Below, one piece after another: positions 25,224 through 36,100 of a stretch of DNA of 64,000 nucleotides. The notes under the pieces are model-generated. The model was not told the origin of the DNA and did no database searches. It worked only from the letters and a program-made list of their open reading frames with translations. Where the stretch lies: contig JADJLX010000003.1 in NCBI GenBank assembly GCA_016709865.1, forward strand, positions 248,001 through 312,000. The letters are read 5' to 3'. The translations under genes were made by a program, and so were the position numbers. The stretch comes from Bacteroidales bacterium. Its GTDB lineage: Bacteria > Bacteroidota > Bacteroidia > Bacteroidales > VadinHA17. How positions within the stretch are numbered: the first letter of the stretch is position 1; each line of letters opens with the position of its first letter.

Positions 25224-28200
25224 ATGTCAGTCATAAAAGCCATTAAGAGCCAGACAAAAATATTTGTCTGGCTTATGCTGTTTTTACCTGTAATGGTAAC
25301 CAGTGTAAAAGCACAGCAATATTTTTTTGATAACTACAGTATAAAACAGGGTTTAAGTGAACAGAAAGTTTATAGCCTGCTGCAGGATTCAAAAGACTAT
25401 ATATGGCTTGGAACGGCGAATGGTGTTTCACGGTTTGACGGTAAAAAGTTTGAGAACTTCACATCGCGCGACTCCCTGGCAACAGGAGGCGTATGGAGCA
25501 TCACAGAAGATTCCCTGGGATATATATGGTTTGGTCATTTAAACGGAGGAGTCTCAAGGTATAATGGCAGGCAATTTGAGCATGCTACATTTGATTCTCT
25601 GATGATTGCAGGAGATGTCACCAGTATAACCCAGATTAAAAACAGGATCTGGTTCACAACTTCTGCCGAAGGGGCAATTCTTGCAGATTTTCCTGTTAAG
25701 AATATTGATAACATTAAGGTAAAACAGTTCAGGGGTAAAAACGGATTAAGCGATCAGGTTTTTGGTGCCGCTGTTATCCGTGACGGATCCTTTATCTGTA
25801 TCGCTGATGTCGGACTTAGAAAGTATAATCCTGAAGTTGAAAAATTTGAAAATTACAGGATGCCACATATGACCACCTATTTTACTTCTACAAGTATGCT
25901 TGAAGATAAAGATGGGAATTTATGGTTTGGAACTTACAATGGTGGTCTATATAAGTATGTGAAGTCAGAAAGCCGGATGGATATGATAGATCTTCCCAAA
26001 GCCGGATTAAAGAGTAACTGGGTCTCATGCATTAGTGAAGATAGTAAGGGACGTATCTGGGTTGGAACTTTCGGAGGCGGAATAGCGTTGATTGAAGGTT
26101 CGGTTATACGGAAGTTTGACACTGATAATGGTTTGAAGGCCTCAAAGATCTATGATATTGTTGAGGATGTTGAAGGAAATATTCTCATTTCTGACCAAAC
26201 CAACGGATTGACAATCTTCAAAGGTGATGCTTTCTTAACAATTAATGAAAAAGAGATACTACCCGATCCGAACGTTAATGCGATTTACCAGGACAAGTCA
26301 GGGTCATTATGGTTTGGAACAAATGCCGGAATATCTCGTTATTTGCCGGGATCGGATAAAAAAGCTATCATATATAATGAAGCCAGTAATTCAATCTATC
26401 AGGACATCAGATTCTTCAGAGAGGACAGGGATGGCAATTTATGGATCGGATCAAATGAAGGCGGAGTTATCGTGTACAATATGAAGACCTCAAAGTTTGA
26501 GGCACAGCCATATATAAACTCAATTCTTTATAGAGGTGGTCAGGTGAAAGCCCTTGAGATCGACAAAGAAAATAATCTTTGGATAGGAACCGTCGACGGA
26601 GTTGCGGTCGGTACAATCAATGAGCAGAATTTTCAGCGTTATACCATCCTCGATAGCCTTACAGTTTCCACGATTACAGCTTTGTACTGTGATCCTAACG
26701 GGGATATGTGGGTTGGGACAGAACCGCGGGGCGTAAAACCAGGACTTATCAGGTATAACAGAAAAACAAAAGATTTCCAGTCAGTTACTGCACTTACCGG
26801 GATAATCCCAAAGACCCTGATTATGGATCAGACAGGTGTATTATGGATAGGTACAGGCCAGGGATTGCTTGCTTTAAGAAATGATTCTGTTCTGTTTACT
26901 GTCACCAAGGATGACGGTTTATTATCAGATAATATAAATCTGCTGACTGTTGGGAAAGACGGTAGTATATATATAGGGACAAATAATGGTTTAAACAGGT
27001 ATTTTCCTGCGAGCAAAAGGATCTTTTCATATACTGAGAGAAACGGCTTCACGGGAATAGAAACCAAACCTAATGCAGTTTACGAAAGTCGTGTCGGGGA
27101 ATTGTGGTTCGGAACAGCTAACGGAGCAACAAAACTGACTCCGGAAAAGACATCTACAAGGGAACTGGAACCTCTTACTCACATTATGGGAATGAGAGTT
27201 AACTATGAAACAGTTGAAATGGTTCCGGGTATGAAACTTAGCTATAGTGAAAGATCTGTACTTTTCGACTATTACAGTATCTGCCTTACAAATCCTGATG
27301 TTGTAAGATATAAGGTCAAACTTGAGGGAGCAGATGTTGACTGGAGGCCGGTTACAGATCAGACTAGAGCAATTTATTCGGGACTACCTGCCGGAAAATA
27401 TACGTTCATGGTTATTGCCAGTAACAGTCAGGGAATATGGAATAACAATCCGGTAACATACAGTTTTATAATTAAACCACCATTCTACCTTTCATGGTGG
27501 TTTATTCTGACAGCTGTTATTCTGACTGTTGTCATCGTGGTTCTTTACATCCATATGAGAGAACAGAGTCTTATTAAAGAAAAAATAATTCTTGAAGAAA
27601 AGGTTAGGGAGAGAACAGCAGAGGTTGTACAGAAAAGTATGGAGATCGAAGAGAAGAACAGGGATATTACTGCAAGTATCCGTTATGCAGAGCGTATTCA
27701 GAGGGCTATGCTTCCGCGTGAAGACACTTTTCTTGAAACATTCGTCCTGTTTATGCCTAAAGACATTGTGAGTGGTGATTTTTACTGGATGTATGATAAT
27801 GGAGATCAGCAGTTTATAGCAGCATGCGACTGTACCGGACATGGTGTTCCGGGTGCATTTATGTCGATCATCGGACATAACTCGCTTAATAAAGTTGTAA
27901 GAGAGTATGGAATAACCAGGCCATCGGCTATTATGGATCAGCTTAATACTGAAGTTCTTAAAGCTTTGATGCAGAGAAATGAAGAGACAATAAATGACGG
28001 GATGGACATGGCTATTATCTCCTATGATAAGAAGAATCATAAACTCGATTTTGCCGGAGCTTATAACCCATTATATGTTGTCAGAAACGGAGAAGTCTTT
28101 GCTTACAAGGGCGACAGATTCCCGATAGGTATGACCGCGATTGGCGATAAAAAGAGCTTTACAAATCAAAGTATTGATATTCAGTCGGGCGATATGATAT

Positions 28201-28406
28201 ATATGTGTTCCGACGGTTATGCGGACCAGTTCGGATCGGCTGATGTAAAGAAATATAAGTCGGGAAATGTTAAGAAATTACTATCGGAGATTTATCATCT
28301 TCCGGTAGATGAGCAGCGTGAAAGACTTAAAAATGAAATTATTGAATGGAGGGGTGAACTTCAGCAGGTTGATGATATACTCTTCATCGGGACAAAAATA
28401 CCCTAG
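25224..28406 (+). CDS. Propeller sensor with SpoIIE-type Ser/Thr phosphatase
   Basis: 1060 aa. Signal/anchor 1-31; two seven-bladed regulator propellers (about 35-640, repeats of the DxxGxIWxGT type); a Y_Y_Y Ig-like domain (about 690-765); one membrane helix (about 770-790); a coiled coil (about 795-830); then a PP2C/SpoIIE phosphatase (850-1058). Metal-binding acids are in VSGDFYWM, ACDCTGHGVPG, NDGMDMAI and SDGYADQFG. The layout is that of hybrid two-component propeller sensors with the kinase replaced by a phosphatase. A periplasmic ligand would thus control a cytoplasmic anti-sigma or SiaC-like target. Operon partner of the caspase gene. Confidence 0.9.
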   Translation: MSVIKAIKSQTKIFVWLMLFLPVMVTSVKAQQYFFDNYSIKQGLSEQKVYSLLQDSKDYIWLGTANGVSRFDGKKFENFTSRDSLATGGVWSITEDSLGYIWFGHLNGGVSRYNGRQFEHATFDSLMIAGDVTSITQIKNRIWFTTSAEGAILADFPVKNIDNIKVKQFRGKNGLSDQVFGAAVIRDGSFICIADVGLRKYNPEVEKFENYRMPHMTTYFTSTSMLEDKDGNLWFGTYNGGLYKYVKSESRMDMIDLPKAGLKSNWVSCISEDSKGRIWVGTFGGGIALIEGSVIRKFDTDNGLKASKIYDIVEDVEGNILISDQTNGLTIFKGDAFLTINEKEILPDPNVNAIYQDKSGSLWFGTNAGISRYLPGSDKKAIIYNEASNSIYQDIRFFREDRDGNLWIGSNEGGVIVYNMKTSKFEAQPYINSILYRGGQVKALEIDKENNLWIGTVDGVAVGTINEQNFQRYTILDSLTVSTITALYCDPNGDMWVGTEPRGVKPGLIRYNRKTKDFQSVTALTGIIPKTLIMDQTGVLWIGTGQGLLALRNDSVLFTVTKDDGLLSDNINLLTVGKDGSIYIGTNNGLNRYFPASKRIFSYTERNGFTGIETKPNAVYESRVGELWFGTANGATKLTPEKTSTRELEPLTHIMGMRVNYETVEMVPGMKLSYSERSVLFDYYSICLTNPDVVRYKVKLEGADVDWRPVTDQTRAIYSGLPAGKYTFMVIASNSQGIWNNNPVTYSFIIKPPFYLSWWFILTAVILTVVIVVLYIHMREQSLIKEKIILEEKVRERTAEVVQKSMEIEEKNRDITASIRYAERIQRAMLPREDTFLETFVLFMPKDIVSGDFYWMYDNGDQQFIAACDCTGHGVPGAFMSIIGHNSLNKVVREYGITRPSAIMDQLNTEVLKALMQRNEETINDGMDMAIISYDKKNHKLDFAGAYNPLYVVRNGEVFAYKGDRFPIGMTAIGDKKSFTNQSIDIQSGDMIYMCSDGYADQFGSADVKKYKSGNVKKLLSEIYHLPVDEQRERLKNEIIEWRGELQQVDDILFIGTKIP

Positions 28407-28408
28407 AG

Positions 28409-28984
28409 TCAGATTTTAGCTATTTTCCTCCATTCTTCACTTCCTTTTTCCCTGTTTACCAGGGCATTCAGAGCCTCTTCAGGTGTGCTAACTACCTGCC
28501 AGATACCTTTATGTTCAGATCTTAGAAAATGGTTCTCAACCATATTTTCAAGAAAATCAATAAGATGATCATAGAACCCCAGGGTATTAAGAATAATAAT
28601 AGGTCCGTCAAAAAGGCTCAGTTGTTTAAGTGTTATCGCCTCTGTAAGTTCTTCGAGCGTCCCAACGCCTCCGGGTAATGCAATGACACCATCGGAAAGA
28701 TCGAACATCTTCTTTTTTCGCTCCCCCATATCAAAGGTTACTATCATATCCTCAATACCGTTATGCCCCCAGCCTTCGTCCTGCATAAAAGAGGGAATAA
28801 CACCGGTAACCTTTCCTCCGTTCTTAAGTACAGCATCGGCAAGTATTCCCATGAGACCTATTCCGCCGCCGCCATATACCACTTCAATATCCGAGACAGC
28901 AAGAATCTCTCCAAGCTTTGAAGCGGCACTGTTGTATTCATTGTTAATACGGCTGCTTGATGAGGCAAACACACAAACTTTCAT
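28409..28984 (-). CDS. LOG family nucleoside-monophosphate phosphoribohydrolase
   Basis: 191 aa. The LOG/TIGR00730 signature is clear: VYGGGGIGLMG near residues 36-46 and PGGVGTLEEL near 104-113. These Rossmann-like enzymes cleave N6-substituted AMP or other nucleoside monophosphates to base and ribose 5-phosphate. Plant LOG makes cytokinins; the bacterial role is usually purine salvage or unknown. Convergent with the SpoIIE gene (2 bp gap). Confidence 0.9.
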   Translation of the reverse strand: MKVCVFASSSSRINNEYNSAASKLGEILAVSDIEVVYGGGGIGLMGILADAVLKNGGKVTGVIPSFMQDEGWGHNGIEDMIVTFDMGERKKKMFDLSDGVIALPGGVGTLEELTEAITLKQLSLFDGPIIILNTLGFYDHLIDFLENMVENHFLRSEHKGIWQVVSTPEEALNALVNREKGSEEWRKIAKI

Positions 28985-28995
28985 AAAGAAGAATT

Positions 28996-29026
28996 AAAAA
29001 GGCCGTTACAGATAAACCGAACGGCC
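28996..29026 (-). terminator. Rho-independent terminator of trxA
   Basis: On the minus strand GGCCGTT (pairing over 29020-29026 and 29001-29007) with a 12-nt loop, followed by TTTTT (28996-29000). It lies just after the trxA stop and before the LOG gene. Confidence 0.8.
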
Positions 29027-29046
29027 ATATTTTAAAAGAAAATATA

Positions 29047-29364
29047 CTAAAGAAGGGCGGTAAGTTTTGCTACAAATGTGTTCTTAGGGACAGCACCAAC
29101 CTGCTTGTCAGCAATCTTTCCTCCTTTAAAGTAAAGAACAGTAGGAATGTTCCTGATGCCAAATTTTGCAGCAACGCCGGGATTGCTGTCAACATCGCAT
29201 TTTAATACCAGAGCTTTCCCTGAATATTCATTTGAGATCTCTTCAATAATCGGGCCTACCATTCTGCATGGTCCGCACCATTCTGCCCAGAAATCAACTA
29301 GAACAGGTTTATCTGATTTCATTACCAGTTCATCAAAATTGCTGTCGGTTACCTCTTGTGCCAT
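29047..29364 (-). CDS. trxA: Thioredoxin
   Basis: 105 aa, standard size. WAEWCGPCRMVGP holds the redox-active CGPC, and RNIPTVLYF the cis-Pro loop. Cytoplasmic disulfide reductase. It has its own -7 box (29405-29412) inside the 3' end of dnaE and its own terminator, so it is a single-gene unit. Confidence 0.97.
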   Translation of the reverse strand: MAQEVTDSNFDELVMKSDKPVLVDFWAEWCGPCRMVGPIIEEISNEYSGKALVLKCDVDSNPGVAAKFGIRNIPTVLYFKGGKIADKQVGAVPKNTFVAKLTALL

Positions 29365-29404
29365 AATTATAAATTGTTTAGTAGTTTACCATATTTACCA
29401 GCGG

Positions 29405-29412
29405 CAAAGATA
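29405..29412 (-). promoter_or_regulatory. -7 box of trxA
   Basis: Minus-strand TATCTTTG matches TAnnTTTG exactly, about 40 bp before the trxA ATG. The -33 element is not clear. Confidence 0.45.
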
Positions 29413-29413
29413 G

Positions 29414-32400
29414 CTAATTAACTTTAAATTCTATGCCGGGATGATCTTCAAGATATGATATAAAACTGTTGTTGAGCCTTACCCTTATTGTTCTTGAAAA
29501 CATCGGAAGAGAAATTTTATCCTCGGAGTCAAGAAAGAGAAACTTCAATTCAGTCTCGCCCTTATTCTCATGAACCAGCTCCTTCAGTTCATTTATCATC
29601 TCTGCATTTATGTTTTCAGGATCGACCTTTAGTGTTACAGATTTAATAAGTTCATCCTTTACACTTGACAGAAGATTAATTGTTTTGATCTTGAACTCAA
29701 GTTCATCTTCCTTATATTTTCGTTTCTGTACTCTTCCTTTAATAAGAAGATAGTACCCCATTGTGAAAAACTTACTGTTATCAATGAATTCCTTATCGAA
29801 CATCATAAACCTGAAAGAGTCAGTATAATCCTGAATTGTAAATGAACCATATGGCTTTCCGTTTTTCCCGATGCCGTTTCTTGTTTCTGTCACCATTCCT
29901 GCCACAGTAACGTCACGGTCGAGATAATCACGCATATTTTGCAGATCAGCAAGTGTGGCTGTAGTAAAAGTATTTATCTCAAGTTTAAAATCATCTAATG
30001 GGTGAGATGAGAGATAAATTCCTATTACTTCCTTCTCTCTGTTGAGTTTTTCAAGTTTTGGCCAGTCGGGACATGGTGAAGGTTCAGGTTTCACCATGTC
30101 AAATCCGCCTGATTCACCAAAAAGTGACTGCTGGCTCGAGTTCTTTAACATTCTGGCGTTATTGCCGTATCTGATAAGACTTTCGATAAAGCTTGTACCT
30201 TTTGTATCAAGTGAAAAATATTGTGCTCTTATTACACTTCCGAAACAGTCGAATGCACCTGCAACGGCCATTGCCTCGAGGTTCTTTTTGTTAAGGGAGT
30301 TAAGGTTAACCCTCTCAACGAGATCATAAATATCCCTGAAAAGTCCATTCTTTTCTCTCTCCTCAATTAGCTGTAAAACAGCGCTTTCCCCGACTCCTTT
30401 TATCGCTCCGAGGCCGAATCTTATATTTCCGTCCTTATTTACAGTGAACTTGAGATTACTTTCATTAACATCCGGACCGAGAACTTCCATGCCCATCCTG
30501 CGTGTCTCGTCCATAAAGGTTGTGATCTTCTTTATATCGCTGATGTTACGGCTTAGAACAGCAGCCATATACTCTGCAGGGTGGTTTGCTTTCAGATATC
30601 CAGTCTGAAATGCAACCAGAGCATAACATGTTGAATGAGATTTGTTGAAGGCATACTGGGCAAAGGCTTCCCAGTCGGACCATATTTTATTTACAATAGA
30701 TACATCATAGCCTTTCTTTGTACAGCCTTCCTGAAATTTGATTTTCATCTCATCCATTATAGAGCGCTTCTTTTTCCCCATTGCTTTCCTGAGGGAGTCA
30801 GCTTCGCCCTTTGTGAAACCGGCGAGCTCCTGCGATAGTAACATCACCTGTTCCTGATATACCGTAATGCCATAAGTATCATTAAGATACTTCTCCATTT
30901 CGGGAATAGGATAGTCTATTTTCTCTGTGCCGTGTTTCCTTCGGATGAACTTGGGGATATACTCCATTGGTCCCGGTCTGTACAGAGCATTCATCGCTAT
31001 AAGGTCCTCCAGTCTGTTTGGCTCAAGATCCCTCAGGTACCTTTTCATACCGGTTGATTCAAACTGGAATATTGCAGTAGTTTCACCGTTGCTGAAAAGC
31101 TCAAATGTTTTCTTATCATCCAGGGGGAGATCATCAATATCAATCTCTATACCTTTCGATTTCTTTATATTGTCGATAGCATCTTTGATTATGGATAGGG
31201 TTTTGAGCCCTAAAAAGTCCATTTTAAGAAGCCCAACAGACTCTACATGGCTTCCGTCATATTGTGTTGCATACAGATCAGTGTCTTTTGCAGTACAGAG
31301 GGGGATATAATTATCAAGGGAGTCTTTACCTATTATAATACCGCAGGCATGAACTCCTGTTTGTCTCACAGAGCCTTCGAGTACTTCCGCATATTTGAGT
31401 GTCTGGGCAATCAGTTTATTTGAGGAGTCTCTTTCTTTAGCAAGCTCAGGAACCTCTTCATAAGCAGCTTTAAGTGTTATTCCGGGACGTTCAGGAACAA
31501 GTTTGGCCAGTCTGTCGGCATCAGGCAGAGGCAGCTTCTGTACCCTGGCAACATCCCTGATTGCCATTTTTGCTGCCATTGAACCAAATGTTATAATATG
31601 GGCAACTTTATCGTGACCGTATTTATTAACAACATATTTCAAAACCGAATCTCTTCCGTCTTCATCAAAATCAATATCAATATCAGGCATTGAAATACGG
31701 TCAAGGTTAAGAAACCTCTCGAAGAGAAGTCCATACTTTATTGGATCTATATCAGTTATCCTGAGGCAAAAAGCTACTGCAGACCCTGCTGCTGACCCTC
31801 TTCCGGGTCCGACTGAGACACCCATCTCCCTGGCTGCCCGAAGAAAGTCCTGGACAATAAGGAAATACCCGGGAAATCCCATTTTGGCGATCATGGCAAG
31901 CTCAAAGTCAAGTCTTTCAGTCTGTTCGTTTGTAAGAGTACCCCACCTTTTTTCAGCTCCTTTATATGTAAGAAATTTCAGATACTCATCTTTGTCTGTA
32001 AATCCCTGAGGTAATTCGAACTCGGGCATTATAGGATCATGATCGAGTTTGTATTTTTCAATTTTCTCAACCAGTCCGGCAACATTGTCAACAGCTTCTG
32101 GAATATCGCTGAAGATTACACGCATCTCTTCTTCACTCTTGAGGTATTCCTGTTTTGAATACCTTAACCTGTTAGGATCATCAATATCCTTAGCTGTATT
32201 AATACATATAAGTCTGTCGTGTGCTTCCGCATCTTCGGCATTGATGAAATGGACATCATTTGATGCAAGGATCTTAACATTATGTTTGGCAGAAAGCTTC
32301 CTGAATGCCTCAATTACTTTCTGCTGAAGCGGGAATGCAGATCTGTCTGCTTCGGGATCGTAAGTTTCATGTCTCTGGATCTCGAGGTAGAAATCATCTC

Positions 32401-32899
32401 CGAATATATCCTGATAGGTTTTAAGGGCAGCTTCTGCTCCCTGCATTGTCCCGTTGAGAATCTCATCCTGTATCTCGCCTGCCAGGCACGCAGAAGAGGC
32501 TATAATGCCTTGGCTGTATTTTTTAAGAAGCTCTTTATCAACACGGGGTTTGTAATAAAAACCTTTTATCCAGGCAATTGAAACAAGTTTAATCAGGTTT
32601 TTATATCCTGTAAGATTTTTAGCGAGCAATATAAGATGGTCGCCCGACCGGTCCTCTTTAACATTTACCTCACCAATAGATCTCTTGGCGACATAGATCT
32701 CACAACCGATAATTGGTTTAATTCCTTTTTTAGAAGCATGATTATGAAACTCTTTTACCCCGAACATGTTACCATGATCGGTTATCGCAACTGCATCCAT
32801 ACCAAGGGTTTTAACCCTTTCCATCAGCAAACTTATATTTGAGGCCCCATCGAGGATAGAGTATTGAGTATGAAGATGTAAGTGAGCAAATCCTGCCAT
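29414..32899 (-). CDS. dnaE: DNA polymerase III alpha subunit
   Basis: 1161 aa from ATG 32899; the upstream extension to 32977 adds 26 residues with no homology. The PHP domain opens with AHLHLHTQYSILDGA and has ITDHGNMFG. The polymerase active site is MPDIDIDFDEDGRD near residue 405, with the third Asp further on. An OB fold near residue 1000 (VTVAGMVTETRNGIGKNGKPYG region) and a C-terminal tau/clamp-binding region follow. It is the replicative polymerase of the DnaE1 type. The divergent neighbour is a susC gene across a 266 bp gap. Confidence 0.97.
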   Translation of the reverse strand: MAGFAHLHLHTQYSILDGASNISLLMERVKTLGMDAVAITDHGNMFGVKEFHNHASKKGIKPIIGCEIYVAKRSIGEVNVKEDRSGDHLILLAKNLTGYKNLIKLVSIAWIKGFYYKPRVDKELLKKYSQGIIASSACLAGEIQDEILNGTMQGAEAALKTYQDIFGDDFYLEIQRHETYDPEADRSAFPLQQKVIEAFRKLSAKHNVKILASNDVHFINAEDAEAHDRLICINTAKDIDDPNRLRYSKQEYLKSEEEMRVIFSDIPEAVDNVAGLVEKIEKYKLDHDPIMPEFELPQGFTDKDEYLKFLTYKGAEKRWGTLTNEQTERLDFELAMIAKMGFPGYFLIVQDFLRAAREMGVSVGPGRGSAAGSAVAFCLRITDIDPIKYGLLFERFLNLDRISMPDIDIDFDEDGRDSVLKYVVNKYGHDKVAHIITFGSMAAKMAIRDVARVQKLPLPDADRLAKLVPERPGITLKAAYEEVPELAKERDSSNKLIAQTLKYAEVLEGSVRQTGVHACGIIIGKDSLDNYIPLCTAKDTDLYATQYDGSHVESVGLLKMDFLGLKTLSIIKDAIDNIKKSKGIEIDIDDLPLDDKKTFELFSNGETTAIFQFESTGMKRYLRDLEPNRLEDLIAMNALYRPGPMEYIPKFIRRKHGTEKIDYPIPEMEKYLNDTYGITVYQEQVMLLSQELAGFTKGEADSLRKAMGKKKRSIMDEMKIKFQEGCTKKGYDVSIVNKIWSDWEAFAQYAFNKSHSTCYALVAFQTGYLKANHPAEYMAAVLSRNISDIKKITTFMDETRRMGMEVLGPDVNESNLKFTVNKDGNIRFGLGAIKGVGESAVLQLIEEREKNGLFRDIYDLVERVNLNSLNKKNLEAMAVAGAFDCFGSVIRAQYFSLDTKGTSFIESLIRYGNNARMLKNSSQQSLFGESGGFDMVKPEPSPCPDWPKLEKLNREKEVIGIYLSSHPLDDFKLEINTFTTATLADLQNMRDYLDRDVTVAGMVTETRNGIGKNGKPYGSFTIQDYTDSFRFMMFDKEFIDNSKFFTMGYYLLIKGRVQKRKYKEDELEFKIKTINLLSSVKDELIKSVTLKVDPENINAEMINELKELVHENKGETELKFLFLDSEDKISLPMFSRTIRVRLNNSFISYLEDHPGIEFKVN

Positions 32900-33074
32900 T
32901 GGTCGAACATTAAATATCGGTGAGTCCAGTTCACAAAAATAGCTAAAATAGAAATAAGAAAATGGTGGAAACGGCAAGTGTGAATAAATATTCTGTTGGA
33001 CAAAAATTGCCTTTTGTTAGGTCAAATCTGCATAGTGTTGGTTGATCGAAAATATCCGGAATCATATAGATTAT

Positions 33075-33113
33075 TTTGTTAACTGTGACTTAGTCACTAT
33101 TTGAGACAGTAAA
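33075..33113 (+). promoter_or_regulatory. Promoter-like element before the first susC
   Basis: TTTG (33075-33078) and TTTGAGACAGTAAA (33100-33113), with 21 bp between the two TTTG blocks. The same arrangement precedes the second susC (37926-37963). The canonical TA of TAnnTTTG is missing in both. A perfect palindrome GTGAC-TTA-GTCAC (33085-33097) lies between the blocks and could be an operator. Confidence 0.45.
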
Positions 33114-33165
33114 AAGGAATCCATGAATTCCTGAATTTTTTAATTATTAAACTAACCTAAAAGCT

Positions 33166-36100
33166 ATGAGAAAACTTCTCTTGTTATTTTTAGTTTTTTT
33201 CTCGGTATCACTATCGGTGATAGCCCAGCAAAAAACAATTACCGGCACTGTAATCTCCTCTGTTAAGGAGGAAGGTGCATTGCCGGGGGTTTCTGTTTCT
33301 GTAAAAGGAACAACAACAGGTATCATCACCGATTTGAACGGCAAATATTCGCTCCAGGTACCTGGGAATGCAACTGCGTTGGTCTTTTCCTATATTGGAA
33401 TGAAGAAGCAGGAGGTTCCGATTGACAACAAAACGGTGATTGATGTAGTACTTGAACCTGACCTGTTGGGATTAGATGAGGTTGTTGTAACGGCAATCGG
33501 GATCTCAAGGGAGAAAAAATCTCTCGGGTATGCTGTTCAGGATGTGAGCGGTGAGAATATCAACAGGGCAAAAACGGGTAATGTTCTTTCGGCAATAACC
33601 GGAAAGGTAGCTGGTGTAAATATTACCAGTTCAGCCGGAACTGCAGGCGCTGCTTCATTTATTAACATCCGCGGACAGAACTCAATTACCGGAAGTAACC
33701 AGCCTCTTTTCGTTGTCGACGGGGTTCCGATAGACAACTCGATGGATTATTCAGGTAATCCTGACGATTTGCAGAATAACCTTACTCAGGGTTATAATTA
33801 TTCAAACAGGGCTATTGATTTGAATCCCGATGATATCCAAACAATCTCTGTATTAAAAGGAGGTGCTGCAACAGCTCTTTACGGGATGAGGGCAGGCAAC
33901 GGAGCCATATTAATCACAACCAAGAAGGGCAGTGATACCGGAGGTAAGATAGGTATCAGTATTTCTTCTTCAGTTGCTTTTGACAAAGTTAACAGACTTC
34001 CTGAAATACAAATGATGTATGCTCAGGGATATAACGGAGTTTATGCAACAAATACTCCTTATTCCTGGGGGCCTAAAATTTCAGATTTGCGCTACGATGG
34101 TGCAACTGATTATCCACGCGACCGCAATGGCAGACTTGTACTGGCAACTAATCCGGCAGCCAAAGCCGATTTATACGCCAACGCTTATGATAACCCGGGA
34201 AATTTCTTCCAGACAGGACTTACATATAATAATAACGTTTCCCTATCCGGAGGAAATAAAGATGCAAACTTCTTTATCTCAATCGGGAACAACTCATCAA
34301 AGGGTATTATCCCGAGAAACACATTCGGAAAAACATCTGTTAAGATGATCGGGGAGACAAAACTGGGAGATAAACTCAGAGTATCAGCCAGTGCAAACTA
34401 CATCCGTTCCGGCGGAGAAAGAGTGCAGCAGGGATCTAACACTTCAGGTGTTATGCTTGGTCTGTTTCGGTGTACTCCGACATTTGACAATAGTAACGGA
34501 CATGGGAAAGACGGCTATAAATATGAAGACGCTTATATGCTTACAGATGGTTCAGGCCTTCCCCGCAGATATGCCGGATATGATAATCCATACTGGACTG
34601 TTAACAAAAATAATATGATAGACCAGGTCGACCGGTTAATAGGATATGCAATGCTGGTTTACAATCCGCTTTCAAACATGACAGTGACCTACAGAATCGG
34701 AGAGGATGTATACTCGGATAAAAGGAAAGGCCACACAGCTCTTATGTCGGCAAATATTCCCGATGGACAGCAGGAAGAGGATTTCCATTACAATAACAGT
34801 ATTAACTCTGACCTTACTGTTAATTATACAAAGGAGCTCCTCCCTGGATTTTCAACCAGTCTGACCGCAGGCCAGAACATGTTCCAGAGTCAAACCCAGC
34901 AGATATATACACAGGGTAATGGATTTGTAGTTCCTGATTTCTATCACATGTCCAATACTTCATCACAGCTTGTGCGTGAGAATACTACAAAATACCGCAC
35001 TGCTGCCCTTTTTGCTGATCTTCAATTCTCATTCAAAAATATGCTCTATCTGGGTTTAACAGGAAGGAATGAGTGGTCGACTACATTGCCGGTAGATGAT
35101 AACAGCTTTTTCTTCCCCTCTGCCAGCCTTGGTTTTATTTTCAGTGAGTTACCCGGACTGAAGGGGAATGATATTCTTTCCTATGGTAAATTACGGGCAT
35201 CGTATGCTAAAATAGCAAACCATGCTACACCTTATAATATAGAAAACACATTTACTTCAGCTCAGATTACTGACGGATGGGCTACCGGAGGATCTTTCCC
35301 GTTCAATGGGATTGCCGGATTTGCACCGTTTAATACACTGGCAAACCCAACAATAAGACCTGAGATTCTTTTATCCAGAGAGTTAGGGCTGGAGGTGAAA
35401 CTTCTTAATAACAGGATGAATTTTGATATTTCTTACTACAACAATCAAAACAGCGATTTGCTGATTAGTGTTCCGGTTACAGGAAGTACAGGATATAATG
35501 CCCAGTATATGAATGCTGCAACAATGGAAAACAAAGGTATTGAGATAATGGCCAATGTGGTTCCTGTTTCAACAAATGATTTTAGCTGGGGTGTAACTTT
35601 CAACTTTTCACAGAACAAAAACAAAGTACTATCGCTTGCTCCGGGAGTTACTGATATCAGCCTAGGCGGTTTTACCGGCAGTACAATAAATGTAGTGGCA
35701 GGTGAGCCCTATGGAAGTATGTTCAGTACAAGTTTTTACAAGGATGACCAGGGACGAGTAATAATTAATGATGATGCTACAAATGCAGGGTATGGTTATC
35801 CGATTCTTGATCCGACAATGAAATCGCTGGGAGCAATCTCTCCCAACTGGCTGTTGGGTATCAGCAGTGACCTCTCATACAAGGGATTAGGCTTTTCTTT
35901 CCTGTGGGATATTAAGAATGGCGGAATCATGTGGGATGGCACAAGATCAAGACTTGTTGGTTTTGGGGTTGCAAAAGTCACTGAAAACAGGGGAGAGGCT
36001 GTTACCTTCGAGGGAGTAAAAGGCCATGTTACTGATGGAGTTGTGGTTACATCAGGTGTGACAAATGATATCCAGACTACTTACTCGCAATATTATTATG

